A DNA stretch of 44,369 nt from the NCBI GenBank assembly GCA_021775555.1, contig JAJFHP010000062.1, positions 1 to 44,369 of the forward strand, in the 5' to 3' direction. Origin of the DNA: Hyphomicrobiales bacterium (GTDB lineage: Bacteria > Pseudomonadota > Alphaproteobacteria > Rhizobiales > Methyloligellaceae). Under the pieces are notes generated by a model. That model saw nothing but the letters and a program-made list of their open reading frames with translations. It was not told the DNA's origin and ran no database searches. A program made the position numbers and the translations under genes. Positions 1-7,868 of the stretch are shown here, piece after piece (the stretch's first letter is position 1; every line of letters starts with the position of its first letter).

Positions 1-257
1 ACCAGAAACACGGGAATTAGGAAAAAAGGCGTATTGTTGCCTTGGTCACCGAGATAAACCCGTGAGACAAGATGATCTTTGGAATAGTGGGTGTGATGAA
101 AGTTGATATGATTTTTAAACAACCTGCCGCCCATCGGATGATGACCAAGTTTGTAATGCAACAGCGTTTGTGCAAGCGAAACGACCAGATGTGTGGCGAC
201 GGCAGTCATGAGATATAGCGGAAGCTGTAAAAACAGCCCCGACATTGTCTGAGGCAT
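1..257 (-). CDS. Histidine-box membrane oxygenase (sterol desaturase/fatty acid hydroxylase-like), partial
   Basis: The first 85 residues of a minus-strand gene that runs off the left edge of the window. A hydrophobic N-terminal stretch (about residues 8-32) is followed by His34-x4-His39 and by His50-x3-His54-His55-x-His57 within NHINFHHTHY. Spaced histidines of this kind bind the di-iron centre of the fatty acid hydroxylase/sterol desaturase superfamily, so a membrane-bound oxidative enzyme is likely. The ATG at 257 is the first in frame, and the open frame continues to base 1. The C-terminal histidine cluster expected for the family is outside the window, so the substrate cannot be judged. 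A short, unrelated histidine-rich membrane protein remains possible. Confidence 0.55.
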   Translation of the reverse strand, partial: MPQTMSGLFLQLPLYLMTAVATHLVVSLAQTLLHYKLGHHPMGGRLFKNHINFHHTHYSKDHLVSRVYLGDQGNNTPFFLIPVFL

Positions 258-426
258 GATCACTTTCTGCTCAAAACGGAGCCACGGCGGAGTGGTAGCT
301 ACACCGGATTATGTGTTGATTAGACGGTCAAAGATGGAGACCGGGGAGCGATCCCTGCTAGCTTGGAAATCGACCGTTACGATAACGCGCACTCTCCGGG
401 GACCATACGTCTGATTCATTCTACTA

Positions 427-439
427 GATAGTCACTATC
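427..439. promoter_or_regulatory. Perfect palindrome GATAGT-C-ACTATC, candidate operator
   Basis: A 6-1-6 inverted repeat lies about 170 bases upstream of the truncated membrane oxygenase and beyond the 3' end of mcd. Its size and symmetry fit a dimeric repressor site such as those of TetR-type proteins. No regulator gene is adjacent. The rest of 258-535 shows no gene I can support. Confidence 0.35.
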
Positions 440-535
440 GGCATGTATGCTTCAGGGGCACTTAGCGGACATTCCAGCCCGATATGGATCCCGGCTTAGA
501 GCTGGGGTTTCGGGGAATTAGAAGAAAGCGGGCGA

Positions 536-2224
536 CTACCCCTCCAACACCCGTCGCGCAATCACATTCGCCTGAATTTCTGCCGCCCCCTCGAAGATCG
601 AAAGTATCCGCGCATCACAAAGAACCCGGCTCACCGGGTATTCCAGCGCGAAGCCGTTGCCACCGTGGATTTGCAGGGCGTTGTCGGCAGCCGCCCATGC
701 CACACGCGCTGCAAGCAACTTGGCCATGCCGGCTTCCAGATCACAGCGGTGCCCGGCGTCTTTTTCACGCGCGGCAAAATAAGTGAGCTGGCGGGCGATC
801 ATGATCTCCACCGCCATCATCACGATCTTGTCGGAGACGCGGGGGAAATTGATCAGCGCCTTGCCGAATTGCTGTCGCTCCTGCGCATAGCGCAACGCCA
901 GCTCCAACGCGTTCTGGGCAACGCCGATAGAGCGCGCCGCCGTCTGGATGCGCGCGCCCTCGAATGTTGCCATCAGCTGCTTGAAGCCCTGGCCCTCCTC
1001 ACCGCCAAGCAGCGCATCGGCGGGAACCTCGAAGCCGTCGAACGAGACGTCATATTCCTTCATGCCGCGATAGCCGAGCACCTCGATCTCGCCGCCGGTG
1101 ATATTGTCAGCCGGGAAGGGGTTTTCGTCCGTGCCGCGCGGTTTCGCAATGAGGAACATGGAAAGGCCGCGATAGCCTTTCTCGTCAGGGTCGGTGCGCG
1201 CAAGAAGGGTCATCATGTCGGCGCGCGCGGCGTGGGTGATCCAGGTCTTCTGTCCCGTGATCCGGTAGACGTCGCCGTCGCGTATGGCACGGGTTTTTAG
1301 CGAGGCCATATCAGAGCCAGTGTTGGGCTCGGTGAAGACGGCTGTGGGGATAATTTCTCCGCTCGCCAGACCGGGCAGCCATTTTTTCTTTTGCGCGTCA
1401 GTTCCAGAGCCGAGGATCAGCTCAGCGGCAATTTCAGAACGCGTGCCGAGCGAGCCAACACCGATATAGCCGCGGCTGAGCTCTTCCGAAACAACGACCA
1501 TGCTCTCCTTGCCAAGACCAAGCCCGTCAAAGTCTTCCGGTATCGTCAGGCCGAAGACGCCAAGCTCCGACATCTTCTCAATCACATCCATGGGCACATA
1601 GTCATTGGCCAGATGCCATTCATGGGCGTGCGGGATAACTTCCGTATCGCAAAAACGGCGCATCTCCTCGCGCATGGCCTCGTAGGTTTCATCGAGCCCC
1701 GTATCGCCGTATGTGGAGTCGGCCTGCGCTTGCATGGTTAGTTGTGTGAGAGCCGCGCGCGCGGGCGGTGAATTGCCTTCGAGCAGAGCTGCGACAGCGG
1801 GAGTAGAGACAAAGGCGGCGATATCGTCGCGGGTGAGGCCGATCTCGGGGGGGCGTATGATCTCGCCCTGGCTCATGGAGATCCCGCTGGCGATTTGCTG
1901 GAGATATTCACTAACAGCGATTTGGGTAATGAGCGCTTCCATCTCACCAAAGCGCCCATCGGCTTCCATGCGCGAGCAATAGGCGCTCATTTGCCTGAGG
2001 GCCTCAACGTAGGTGGCAAACCAGGCCAGGCCGTGCGCGGCGTGCTGCTCGCGCTCAATGGCTTTAGCAGAGAGTTTATCGTCTTCACTCACCAGCCCGC
2101 GAATATGCGATTTGGCCTTTTCGAGCAGAGCGCACGACGCTTCTGCAGCATCGCTGCAAAGGGTGGTCAAATTGGGCAAACGCTGTGCGGTTTCCGTGCT
2201 GGGCGTCTCTTCAGCAAGCGCCAT
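536..2224 (-). CDS. mcd: (2S)-Methylsuccinyl-CoA dehydrogenase (acyl-CoA dehydrogenase family)
   Basis: FAD-dependent oxidation of (2S)-methylsuccinyl-CoA to mesaconyl-CoA in the ethylmalonyl-CoA pathway. The 562-residue protein has an N-terminal helical extension of about 150-160 residues before the normal acyl-CoA dehydrogenase core, as in characterised Mcd proteins. Ordinary acyl-CoA dehydrogenases are near 380-400 residues. The core carries the FAD/substrate motif TEPNTGSDMASLKTRA and a C-terminal SIFEGAAEIQ with Glu545 at the position of the usual catalytic base. The assignment rests on the extension plus nearby ccr and ecm. A general long acyl-CoA dehydrogenase is the alternative. It is transcribed toward the left and separated from ccr by one plus-strand gene, so it probably has its own promoter in 2225-2489. 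Confidence 0.85.
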   Translation of the reverse strand: MALAEETPSTETAQRLPNLTTLCSDAAEASCALLEKAKSHIRGLVSEDDKLSAKAIEREQHAAHGLAWFATYVEALRQMSAYCSRMEADGRFGEMEALITQIAVSEYLQQIASGISMSQGEIIRPPEIGLTRDDIAAFVSTPAVAALLEGNSPPARAALTQLTMQAQADSTYGDTGLDETYEAMREEMRRFCDTEVIPHAHEWHLANDYVPMDVIEKMSELGVFGLTIPEDFDGLGLGKESMVVVSEELSRGYIGVGSLGTRSEIAAELILGSGTDAQKKKWLPGLASGEIIPTAVFTEPNTGSDMASLKTRAIRDGDVYRITGQKTWITHAARADMMTLLARTDPDEKGYRGLSMFLIAKPRGTDENPFPADNITGGEIEVLGYRGMKEYDVSFDGFEVPADALLGGEEGQGFKQLMATFEGARIQTAARSIGVAQNALELALRYAQERQQFGKALINFPRVSDKIVMMAVEIMIARQLTYFAAREKDAGHRCDLEAGMAKLLAARVAWAAADNALQIHGGNGFALEYPVSRVLCDARILSIFEGAAEIQANVIARRVLEG

Positions 2225-2319
2225 AGGTCATTCTCCGGTAGGATGCGATTTCAGTGTGCAGTGCAGCATAACCGAATTGTGCGTGTGCGCAATCCACCCT
2301 TTTGTTGAGGTCGTATTGC

Positions 2320-2333
2320 TTGAATCGATTCAA
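2320..2333. promoter_or_regulatory. Perfect palindrome TTGAATCGATTCAA in the mcd/flippase divergent region
   Basis: A 14-base perfect palindrome sits about 95 bases upstream of the mcd start and about 155 bases upstream of the divergent membrane protein gene. It lies in the only sizeable intergenic space that can hold promoters for both. A role as operator is inferred from symmetry and position only. Confidence 0.35.
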
Positions 2334-2489
2334 TTGAGGGTTGTATTAACTCCGCGATTCAAACAAATTAACCATCTGTTAACCATAGAGGGCCCTATCA
2401 TCGTAAAAGCCACGCGGTGATTTCGACTATGGCTCAAGTTTGCGTTCCTTTTTGATTGTTCAGGAGGTGCGGACTTTGCCATCGTCCAG

Positions 2490-3509
2490 ATGCGGGACCC
2501 ATCAGCACACATGTCAGCAAACGCGAATGTCGTAACGACAAAAACTGATATTGCTCAGAATACACCATCGGTACCGGGGCTGGTGCCAGGTTTGGAAGCA
2601 AAGATCATTCGGTTGTGTGCCGGACTGTCATTGCTGGTCATATTGGTTGCCTGGTTCGATGTCTCCGCGATTTTGAACAAGCTGTCCTTGATCGATACCC
2701 GTTTCGTGGTGCTGGCCCTGGGCATATTCGTGCTCCAGTTCGCACTGTCCTGCGTTCGCTGGGTTTATATACTCGAGCGTCAGGATTTGGACATTGGATC
2801 TCGCAATGCGCTGTCCATTTACGGGGTCGGTGCACTGGCTAACCTGTTCCTGGTGACCTCGATTGCGGGAATGTCCATTCGTGCTGTGCTTCTGGTGCGC
2901 AAGGGCGCGGGGCTGGTAGGTGCGCTGGCTTCCCTCACAGCAGAACGGATCGCGGCGATGGCCGGTCTGGCCATTTGTGGAGCTGCGGGACTGGTTTTTG
3001 CCTTCCCCGAGCTGCAGCAGTTTCTTGGCGACTTGTCCTATTTGCGAATGGCGGGTCTTGGGATTATCGGACTGGCTATCGTGGGTGGGTCCGCGTTCCT
3101 GATGTGCTGGAAATTTCATCGGCTTCAGAAATTCGTTCAAACTGTATGGATGACTTTTTCATCCCCGCACAAGGTCATTTCGCTGATTGCTATGAGTGCT
3201 GCCGTAATCCTGCTGGGATTTGCGGGAATGGCATCGCTGGCTTTCGGCATGGGTCTGGTGATCGATCCAATATTCTTTGTATCGGTCATGCCGGCTATCG
3301 CCTTGATCTCCGCCCTGCCGATCAGTGTAGGTGGCTGGGGCGTAAGAGAAGGGGTGATGGTTGCCGGGCTTTCAACATTTTCTGTACCGGCAGACGCGGC
3401 AATGGCCCTGTCGATCTCTTACGGGCTTGGCGGTTTGCTCGTTGCCTTGCTTCTCGGCGCAGCGCTCGCCCTTATGGGTCGCTACACCTTGCGGACAAGA
3501 CAGTCTTAG
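2490..3509 (+). CDS. Lysylphosphatidylglycerol synthase TM-region/UPF0104-like membrane protein
   Basis: A polytopic inner-membrane protein of 339 residues with a short polar N-terminus and about eight hydrophobic segments from residue 40 onward. The C-terminal signature ISVGGWGVREGVMVAGLS is typical of the flippase-like domain shared by MprF transmembrane regions and YbhN/UPF0104 proteins. Members are linked to lipid or glycan-lipid translocation, but many have no assigned substrate. There is no aminoacyl-phosphatidylglycerol synthase domain, so this is the membrane part alone. ATG 2490 lies 22 bases after an AGGAGG, unusually far. ATG 2511 is a second possible start, giving 332 residues. 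The gene is divergent from mcd and convergent with ccr, leaving a single base between stop codons. Confidence 0.7.
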   Translation: MRDPSAHMSANANVVTTKTDIAQNTPSVPGLVPGLEAKIIRLCAGLSLLVILVAWFDVSAILNKLSLIDTRFVVLALGIFVLQFALSCVRWVYILERQDLDIGSRNALSIYGVGALANLFLVTSIAGMSIRAVLLVRKGAGLVGALASLTAERIAAMAGLAICGAAGLVFAFPELQQFLGDLSYLRMAGLGIIGLAIVGGSAFLMCWKFHRLQKFVQTVWMTFSSPHKVISLIAMSAAVILLGFAGMASLAFGMGLVIDPIFFVSVMPAIALISALPISVGGWGVREGVMVAGLSTFSVPADAAMALSISYGLGGLLVALLLGAALALMGRYTLRTRQS

Positions 3510-3510
3510 A

Positions 3511-4806
3511 TCAGGCTGCGCCCTTACCGGCTTCAATCACGTCATCAAGGGTTTTGAGTCCGGCACATGGTGCGTTCACCAGCACGGCCATGTTCCCCGG
3601 TGCATGTTTGTTGTTCCACATGCGGGTGTGAGCCTTGGGGATTTGCGCCCAGGGAAACAGCTCAGACATACACGGGTCAATGCGCCGTTCGATGACAAGC
3701 CGGTTGGCCTGGCTGGCCTGCTTCAAATGCGCAAAATGCGAGCCTTGGATACGTTTCTGGTGCATCCAGACATAGCGGGCATCCATGGTGATTTTGTATC
3801 CCGTGGTCCCGGCGCAGAACACAACCATGCCGCCGCGCTTCACCACGAATGTCGAGACCGGGAAAGTGGCTTCACCCGGATGCTCGAACACGAAGTCCAC
3901 ATTGTTACCCTTGCCGGTGATGTCCCAGATGGCGGCGCCGAATTTGCGCGCTTCCTTGAACCATGCTCCATAGTCCTTCGAGCCCACTTCACGCAGTTCT
4001 CCCCAGCAGTCGAAGTCCTTGCGGTTGATGACACCTTTCGCGCCAAGCGAGAGCACAAAATCCTTCTTGTCATTGTCCGAGATGACGCCGATGGCGTTGG
4101 CGCCGGCGGTGGCGCAAATCTGCACCGCCATGGAGCCAAGACCTCCTGATGCCCCCCATACCAGAACATTATGCCCGGGTCGCAGGATATGCGGGCGATG
4201 GCCGAACAGCATGCGGTATGCGGTTGCCAGCGTGAGCGTATAGCAGGCGCTTTCCTCCCAGCTGAGATGCTGTGGGCGCGGCATGAGTTGCTGCGCCTGC
4301 ACCCTGGTGAACTGGCCGAAAGACCCGTCGGGTGTTTCATAGCCCCAGATGCGCTGGGTTGGCGAAAGCATGGGGTCGCCGCCATTGCATTCTTCATCTT
4401 CGCCTTCATCCTGATTGCAATGGACAACAACTTCATCGCCCACTTTCCAGCGCTTCACTTTTGAGCCAACGGCCCAGACGATGCCTGACGCGTCAGAGCC
4501 GGCGATATGATACGGGTTCTTGTGGCCATCAAGCGGAGAGATCGGCTCACCCAGCGCGGCCCAGACACCATTATAGTTGACACCCGCCGCCATCACGAGC
4601 ACCAGCACGTCATGGCTGTCCAGTTCCCATGTGGGCACCACTTCAAGCTGCATGGCCTCTTCTGGCGGCCCGTGGCGGTCCTGACGGATGGCCCAGGCAT
4701 GCATGTTTTTCGGGACATGGCCAAGTGGAGGAATCTCGCCGATGTCGTAAAGGTCCTTGAATTCCCCTTCCGGCTTCGAGACTTCCTTGAGTGCAGCTTT
4801 GCTCAT
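3511..4806 (-). CDS. ccr: Crotonyl-CoA carboxylase/reductase
   Basis: Key enzyme of the ethylmalonyl-CoA pathway: NADPH-dependent reductive carboxylation of crotonyl-CoA to (2S)-ethylmalonyl-CoA. A medium-chain dehydrogenase/reductase of 431 residues, the usual length for Ccr. The N-terminal part carries GVNYNGVWAALGEP (75-88), with an Asn in the area known to line the CO2 pocket. GSFGQF is at 161-166, the nucleotide-binding VWGASGGLGSMAVQ at 216-229, and GSHFAH at 355-360. An open frame extends 53 codons upstream, but the ATG at 4806 is preceded by a GGAAGG ribosome site and gives the family N-terminus (MSKAALKEVS). It is divergent from the GFA-fold gene, and the shared upstream region is rich in TTGCAA-like motifs. 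Confidence 0.93.
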   Translation of the reverse strand: MSKAALKEVSKPEGEFKDLYDIGEIPPLGHVPKNMHAWAIRQDRHGPPEEAMQLEVVPTWELDSHDVLVLVMAAGVNYNGVWAALGEPISPLDGHKNPYHIAGSDASGIVWAVGSKVKRWKVGDEVVVHCNQDEGEDEECNGGDPMLSPTQRIWGYETPDGSFGQFTRVQAQQLMPRPQHLSWEESACYTLTLATAYRMLFGHRPHILRPGHNVLVWGASGGLGSMAVQICATAGANAIGVISDNDKKDFVLSLGAKGVINRKDFDCWGELREVGSKDYGAWFKEARKFGAAIWDITGKGNNVDFVFEHPGEATFPVSTFVVKRGGMVVFCAGTTGYKITMDARYVWMHQKRIQGSHFAHLKQASQANRLVIERRIDPCMSELFPWAQIPKAHTRMWNNKHAPGNMAVLVNAPCAGLKTLDDVIEAGKGAA

Positions 4807-4852
4807 GCTTTTGACCTTCCCCCGATAATGATTCGCACTATTTGCTGAAATT

Positions 4853-4916
4853 ATTGCAATGCGGCATAATTCTTGTGCAAAATTTGCGGCAATGCAATAT
4901 TTCTTTTGCAGCGCAA
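4853..4916. promoter_or_regulatory. Cluster of TTGCAA/TTTGC half-sites upstream of ccr
   Basis: The ccr upstream region contains ATTGCAAT (4853-4860), the inverted repeat GCAAA-a-TTTGC (4877-4887), AATGCAAT (4891-4898) and TTTTGCAGCGCAA (4904-4916). Regulators of the short-chain fatty acyl-CoA regulator family (ScfR; RamB and PccR are members) recognise TTTGCAAA-like motifs near acyl-CoA assimilation genes. The match is by eye and partial. Confidence 0.45.
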
Positions 4917-4957
4917 CAATAACAGCGCCAGAGAATCTGGTGTTCAGGGAGGGAACG

Positions 4958-5395
4958 ATGAGCACAGGTGGAAATCAGACAGGGCAATGCCTTTGCGGCA
5001 AGGTGACATACAAATTACACAAGCCTGTTGATGAAGTGGGTGCGTGCCATTGTGGCAGTTGCCGCCGCTGGGCAAGTGGTCCGTTCATGGCGCTGGGCGG
5101 CGAACATAAGGTCGATTTTGAGGGCGAAGAGCATATCGTCAAATACCGCTCGTCAGACTGGGCAGAGCGTGGCTTTTGCGGCACCTGCGGTACGAACCTG
5201 TTCTACCGTTTGATTTCCACGGGGCAGACAATCATGAGTGCCGGCACGCTGGACGACCAATCTGGCCTGACATTTACAGATCAGGTCTTCATTGAAGAGA
5301 AGCCCGCTTATTACACTTTTTCCAACGAGACGAAAAACATGACCGGTGAGGAATTGTTCGCCATGTACGCCCCGGAGGACGGCGCTCCAGAGTGA
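4958..5395 (+). CDS. GFA-fold zinc protein (glutathione-dependent formaldehyde-activating/CENP-V family)
   Basis: A small protein of 145 residues with seven cysteines in the arrangement of this fold: Cys11 and Cys13 in GQCLCGKV, Cys30/32/35 in GACHCGSCRRW, Cys74/77 in GFCGTCGTNLFYRL. These bind one structural and one catalytic-type zinc. Paracoccus Gfa was reported to speed S-hydroxymethylglutathione formation, but most members have no proven activity. The frame is open 33 codons further upstream. ATG 4958 is chosen because GGGAGGGAACG precedes it and the family motif begins soon after. It is divergent from ccr across 151 bases and so may share its control. Confidence 0.85.
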   Translation: MSTGGNQTGQCLCGKVTYKLHKPVDEVGACHCGSCRRWASGPFMALGGEHKVDFEGEEHIVKYRSSDWAERGFCGTCGTNLFYRLISTGQTIMSAGTLDDQSGLTFTDQVFIEEKPAYYTFSNETKNMTGEELFAMYAPEDGAPE

Positions 5396-5581
5396 GCCTA
5401 TCCCGGAGAAAAGGAAATTGGGCCATGAACATTCCCTTTGGACAACGAAGCCAGAGCGCTTGTAATACGAAGGTTGCATGCGCCATAGTTGGTGCGCCTC
5501 CGGCCCAAGCTGCCGTGGTTGTGGGGCCTGTTGTTCACGAGTTTGGACAATCGGCAGCCAACTCCTCAAGGGAGATATCAC

Positions 5582-5833
5582 ATGGGTCTGGAAGCTCTTG
5601 TCGTACTCATTGTTGTTGGTTTGATCGCGGGCTGGTTAGCCGGGCAGATCATGAAGGGGGCGGGCTTTGGCCTCGTCGGAAATATCATCGTTGGCATCGT
5701 CGGCGCGTTCATCGGCACCTTCGTGCTACAGGCGCTCGGCGTCTCGCTTGGTGCCGGCATCGTCGGCTCGATTATCTCCGCGCTGATCGGCGCCTGCCTG
5801 CTCCTGTTCATCGTCGGGCTGGTGAAGCGTTAG
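5582..5833 (+). CDS. GlsB/YeaQ/YmgE-family small membrane protein
   Basis: An 83-residue, very hydrophobic, Gly-rich protein (start MGLEALVVLIVVG, with GLVGNIIVGIVGAFIG in the middle) predicted to form three transmembrane helices. It matches the transglycosylase-associated/YeaQ family, often general-stress induced and of unknown mechanism. The ATG at 5582 follows AAGGGAGA at good spacing. The frame is open further upstream, but that part has no family similarity. It lies 58 bases before ecm on the same strand and may be cotranscribed with it. No functional link to the pathway is known. Confidence 0.85.
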   Translation: MGLEALVVLIVVGLIAGWLAGQIMKGAGFGLVGNIIVGIVGAFIGTFVLQALGVSLGAGIVGSIISALIGACLLLFIVGLVKR

Positions 5834-5891
5834 CGCAAAACATTCGCGGTGCGCTCCCCTCGGGTCTCGTGCCTCAAGGGGAGCGGCCGTA

Positions 5892-7862
5892 ATGTCCAAG
5901 CAGAAAGTATCCCGCGACCGCCCCTGGCTGATTCGCACCTACTCCGGTCACTCGACAGCTGAAGCCTCCAACAAACTGTACCGAAAGAACCTGGCTGCAG
6001 GGCAGACAGGTCTTTCCGTTGCCTTCGATCTCCCCACCCAGACGGGCTATGACGCAGACCATATCCTCGCACGGGGCGAGGTCGGTAAAGTCGGCGTACC
6101 CATCTCTCATCTGGGGGATATGAAGGCGCTGTTCGAGGGCATTCCTCTTGAGCAGATGAACACCTCCATGACCATCAATGCCACAGCACCCTGGCTGCTG
6201 GCGCTTTATGTGGCGGCGGCTGCGGAGCAGGGCGCAGATGTCACCAAACTCACTGGCACCGTGCAGAACGATCTCATCAAGGAGTATCTCTCGCGCGGGA
6301 CGTATGTGTTCCCGCCGGAACCGAGCCTGAAGCTCATCAAGGATGTGATCTGCTACGCCTACACGCACATCCCGAAATGGAACCCGACTAATGTGTGCTC
6401 CTACCATTTGCAGGAAGCGGGTGCCACGCCGGTGCAGGAACTCTCCTATGCGCTGGCAACAGCCATTGCCGTGCTGGACACGGTGCGAGCAAGCGGCGAG
6501 GTGAGCGATGAGGACTTCCCGGCCGTCGTCGGGCGCATTTCTTTCTTCGTCAATGCGGGTCTCAGATTCATCACAGAGATGTGCAAGATGCGCGCCTTTG
6601 TCGATCTGTGGGACGAGATTTGCGAGACACGCTACGGCGTCACGGATCCCAAGCTGCGCCGCTTCCGTTACGGCGTGCAGGTGAATTCACTCGGGTTGAC
6701 CGAGCCGCAACCGGAAAACAACGTCTATCGTATCCTTCTGGAAATGCTCGCCGTGGTGCTGTCGAAAAAGGCGCGCGCACGAGCGGTCCAGTTGCCTGCA
6801 TGGAACGAGGCACTTGGCCTGCCGCGTCCCTGGGATCAGCAATGGTCGATCCGCATGCAGCAGATCGTGGCGCACGAAACAGACCTGCTTGAATTCGGCG
6901 ATATCTTCGATGGCTCAAAGGAGATCGAGACCAAGGTCGAGGAACTGAAGGAACAGGCGCGCGAGGAACTTGCGGAAATTGAAGGCTTTGGCGGTGCCGT
7001 GGCGTCAATCGATTACATGAAGCGCGAATTGGTGAAGGCCAACACGGCGCGCTTGAAAACCATAGAGTCCGGCGAGCAGATTGTTGTCGGCGTCAACAAG
7101 TGGACGGAATCCGAACCATCGCCTTTATCGGGAGAAGCCGGCGGCATCGTCACCGTGCCGGAATCGGTCGAGCTTGAGCAGATTGCACGACTTAAAGATT
7201 GGCGGGCTAACCGGGACGCCAAAGCCATTTCAGCGGCGCTGGCTGATCTCAAGGCCGCGGCCGACGAGGACCGCAACATCATGGAGGCCTCCATTCGATG
7301 CGCCAAGGCGGGTGTCACCACGGGTGAGTGGGGCGGAACGCTTCGGGACGTTTTTGGCGAATACCGTGCGCCGACCGGCGTTGGTGAGGCGTCTACGGCT
7401 GAAGAGATCACGCTCGATGATCTGCGCCAAAAAGTTGAAGCGGCGAACGGCAAGCTCGGACGTACGCTCACCTTCCTTGTCGGAAAACCGGGGCTGGATG
7501 GGCATTCCAATGGAGCTGAACAGATCGCCGTGCGCGCCCGCGACATCGGTATGGACGTTGTCTATGAGGGCATCCGCCTGACGCCGGAAGAAATCGTAGA
7601 TGCTGCGCAAGAACAGAATGCACATGTGGTTGGCTTGTCGATCCTTTCAGGTTCCCATGTGCCGCTGGTGCGTGACGTCATGGCGCTGATGCGTGAGAGG
7701 GGCATGGATAATGTGCCCGTCATCGTCGGCGGGATAATACCGGAGACGGACGAAAACATCCTCCGCCAAGTGGGCGTATCGCGCATCTACACGCCGAAGG
7801 ATTTCCAGCTTAATGCGATTATGGGGGATATTGTTGAGTTGGCTGGAACAATGGGGGAATGA
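5892..7862 (+). CDS. ecm: Ethylmalonyl-CoA mutase (adenosylcobalamin-dependent; MeaA-type)
   Basis: Converts (2R)-ethylmalonyl-CoA to (2S)-methylsuccinyl-CoA, between ccr and mcd in the ethylmalonyl-CoA pathway. The 656-residue protein begins RPWLIRTYSGHSTAEASN, then QTGLSVAFDLPTQTGYDADH, typical of the acyl-CoA mutase barrel. The C-terminal cobalamin-binding domain has the DxHxxG motif at Asp536-Gly-His538-Ser-Asn-Gly541, with His538 as lower cobalt ligand, and GLSILSGSH after it. Length and lone-chain organisation fit Ecm (MeaA type) rather than methylmalonyl-CoA mutase, which is longer. Context with ccr and mcd supports this. A GGGGAGCGG ribosome site precedes ATG 5892. A divergent remnant of its 3' end lies at 8239-8342, beyond the CBS gene. 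Confidence 0.92.
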   Translation: MSKQKVSRDRPWLIRTYSGHSTAEASNKLYRKNLAAGQTGLSVAFDLPTQTGYDADHILARGEVGKVGVPISHLGDMKALFEGIPLEQMNTSMTINATAPWLLALYVAAAAEQGADVTKLTGTVQNDLIKEYLSRGTYVFPPEPSLKLIKDVICYAYTHIPKWNPTNVCSYHLQEAGATPVQELSYALATAIAVLDTVRASGEVSDEDFPAVVGRISFFVNAGLRFITEMCKMRAFVDLWDEICETRYGVTDPKLRRFRYGVQVNSLGLTEPQPENNVYRILLEMLAVVLSKKARARAVQLPAWNEALGLPRPWDQQWSIRMQQIVAHETDLLEFGDIFDGSKEIETKVEELKEQAREELAEIEGFGGAVASIDYMKRELVKANTARLKTIESGEQIVVGVNKWTESEPSPLSGEAGGIVTVPESVELEQIARLKDWRANRDAKAISAALADLKAAADEDRNIMEASIRCAKAGVTTGEWGGTLRDVFGEYRAPTGVGEASTAEEITLDDLRQKVEAANGKLGRTLTFLVGKPGLDGHSNGAEQIAVRARDIGMDVVYEGIRLTPEEIVDAAQEQNAHVVGLSILSGSHVPLVRDVMALMRERGMDNVPVIVGGIIPETDENILRQVGVSRIYTPKDFQLNAIMGDIVELAGTMGE

Positions 7863-7868
7863 TTCGAC

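Noticed and set aside
490-507. Possible terminator hairpin (CCCgGCT/AGCtGGG) after mcd
   Set aside because: Short, contains a mismatch on the transcribed strand of mcd and has no T-run.
665-1300. Long open frame on the plus strand opposite mcd
   Set aside because: It is antisense to a strongly supported acyl-CoA dehydrogenase, has no recognisable domain, and is a by-product of GC-rich codon use.
3361-4149. 262-codon plus-strand frame overlapping the flippase-like gene end and ccr
   Set aside because: It crosses two real genes, one of them antisense, and has an Arg/His-rich composition with no family motif.
5392-5892. Plus-strand frame spanning the GlsB-like gene
   Set aside because: Out of frame with the well-supported 83-residue membrane protein and of shadow composition.
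7013-7546. Ser/Arg-rich minus-strand frame inside ecm
   Set aside because: Antisense shadow of the mutase; no start context or domain.
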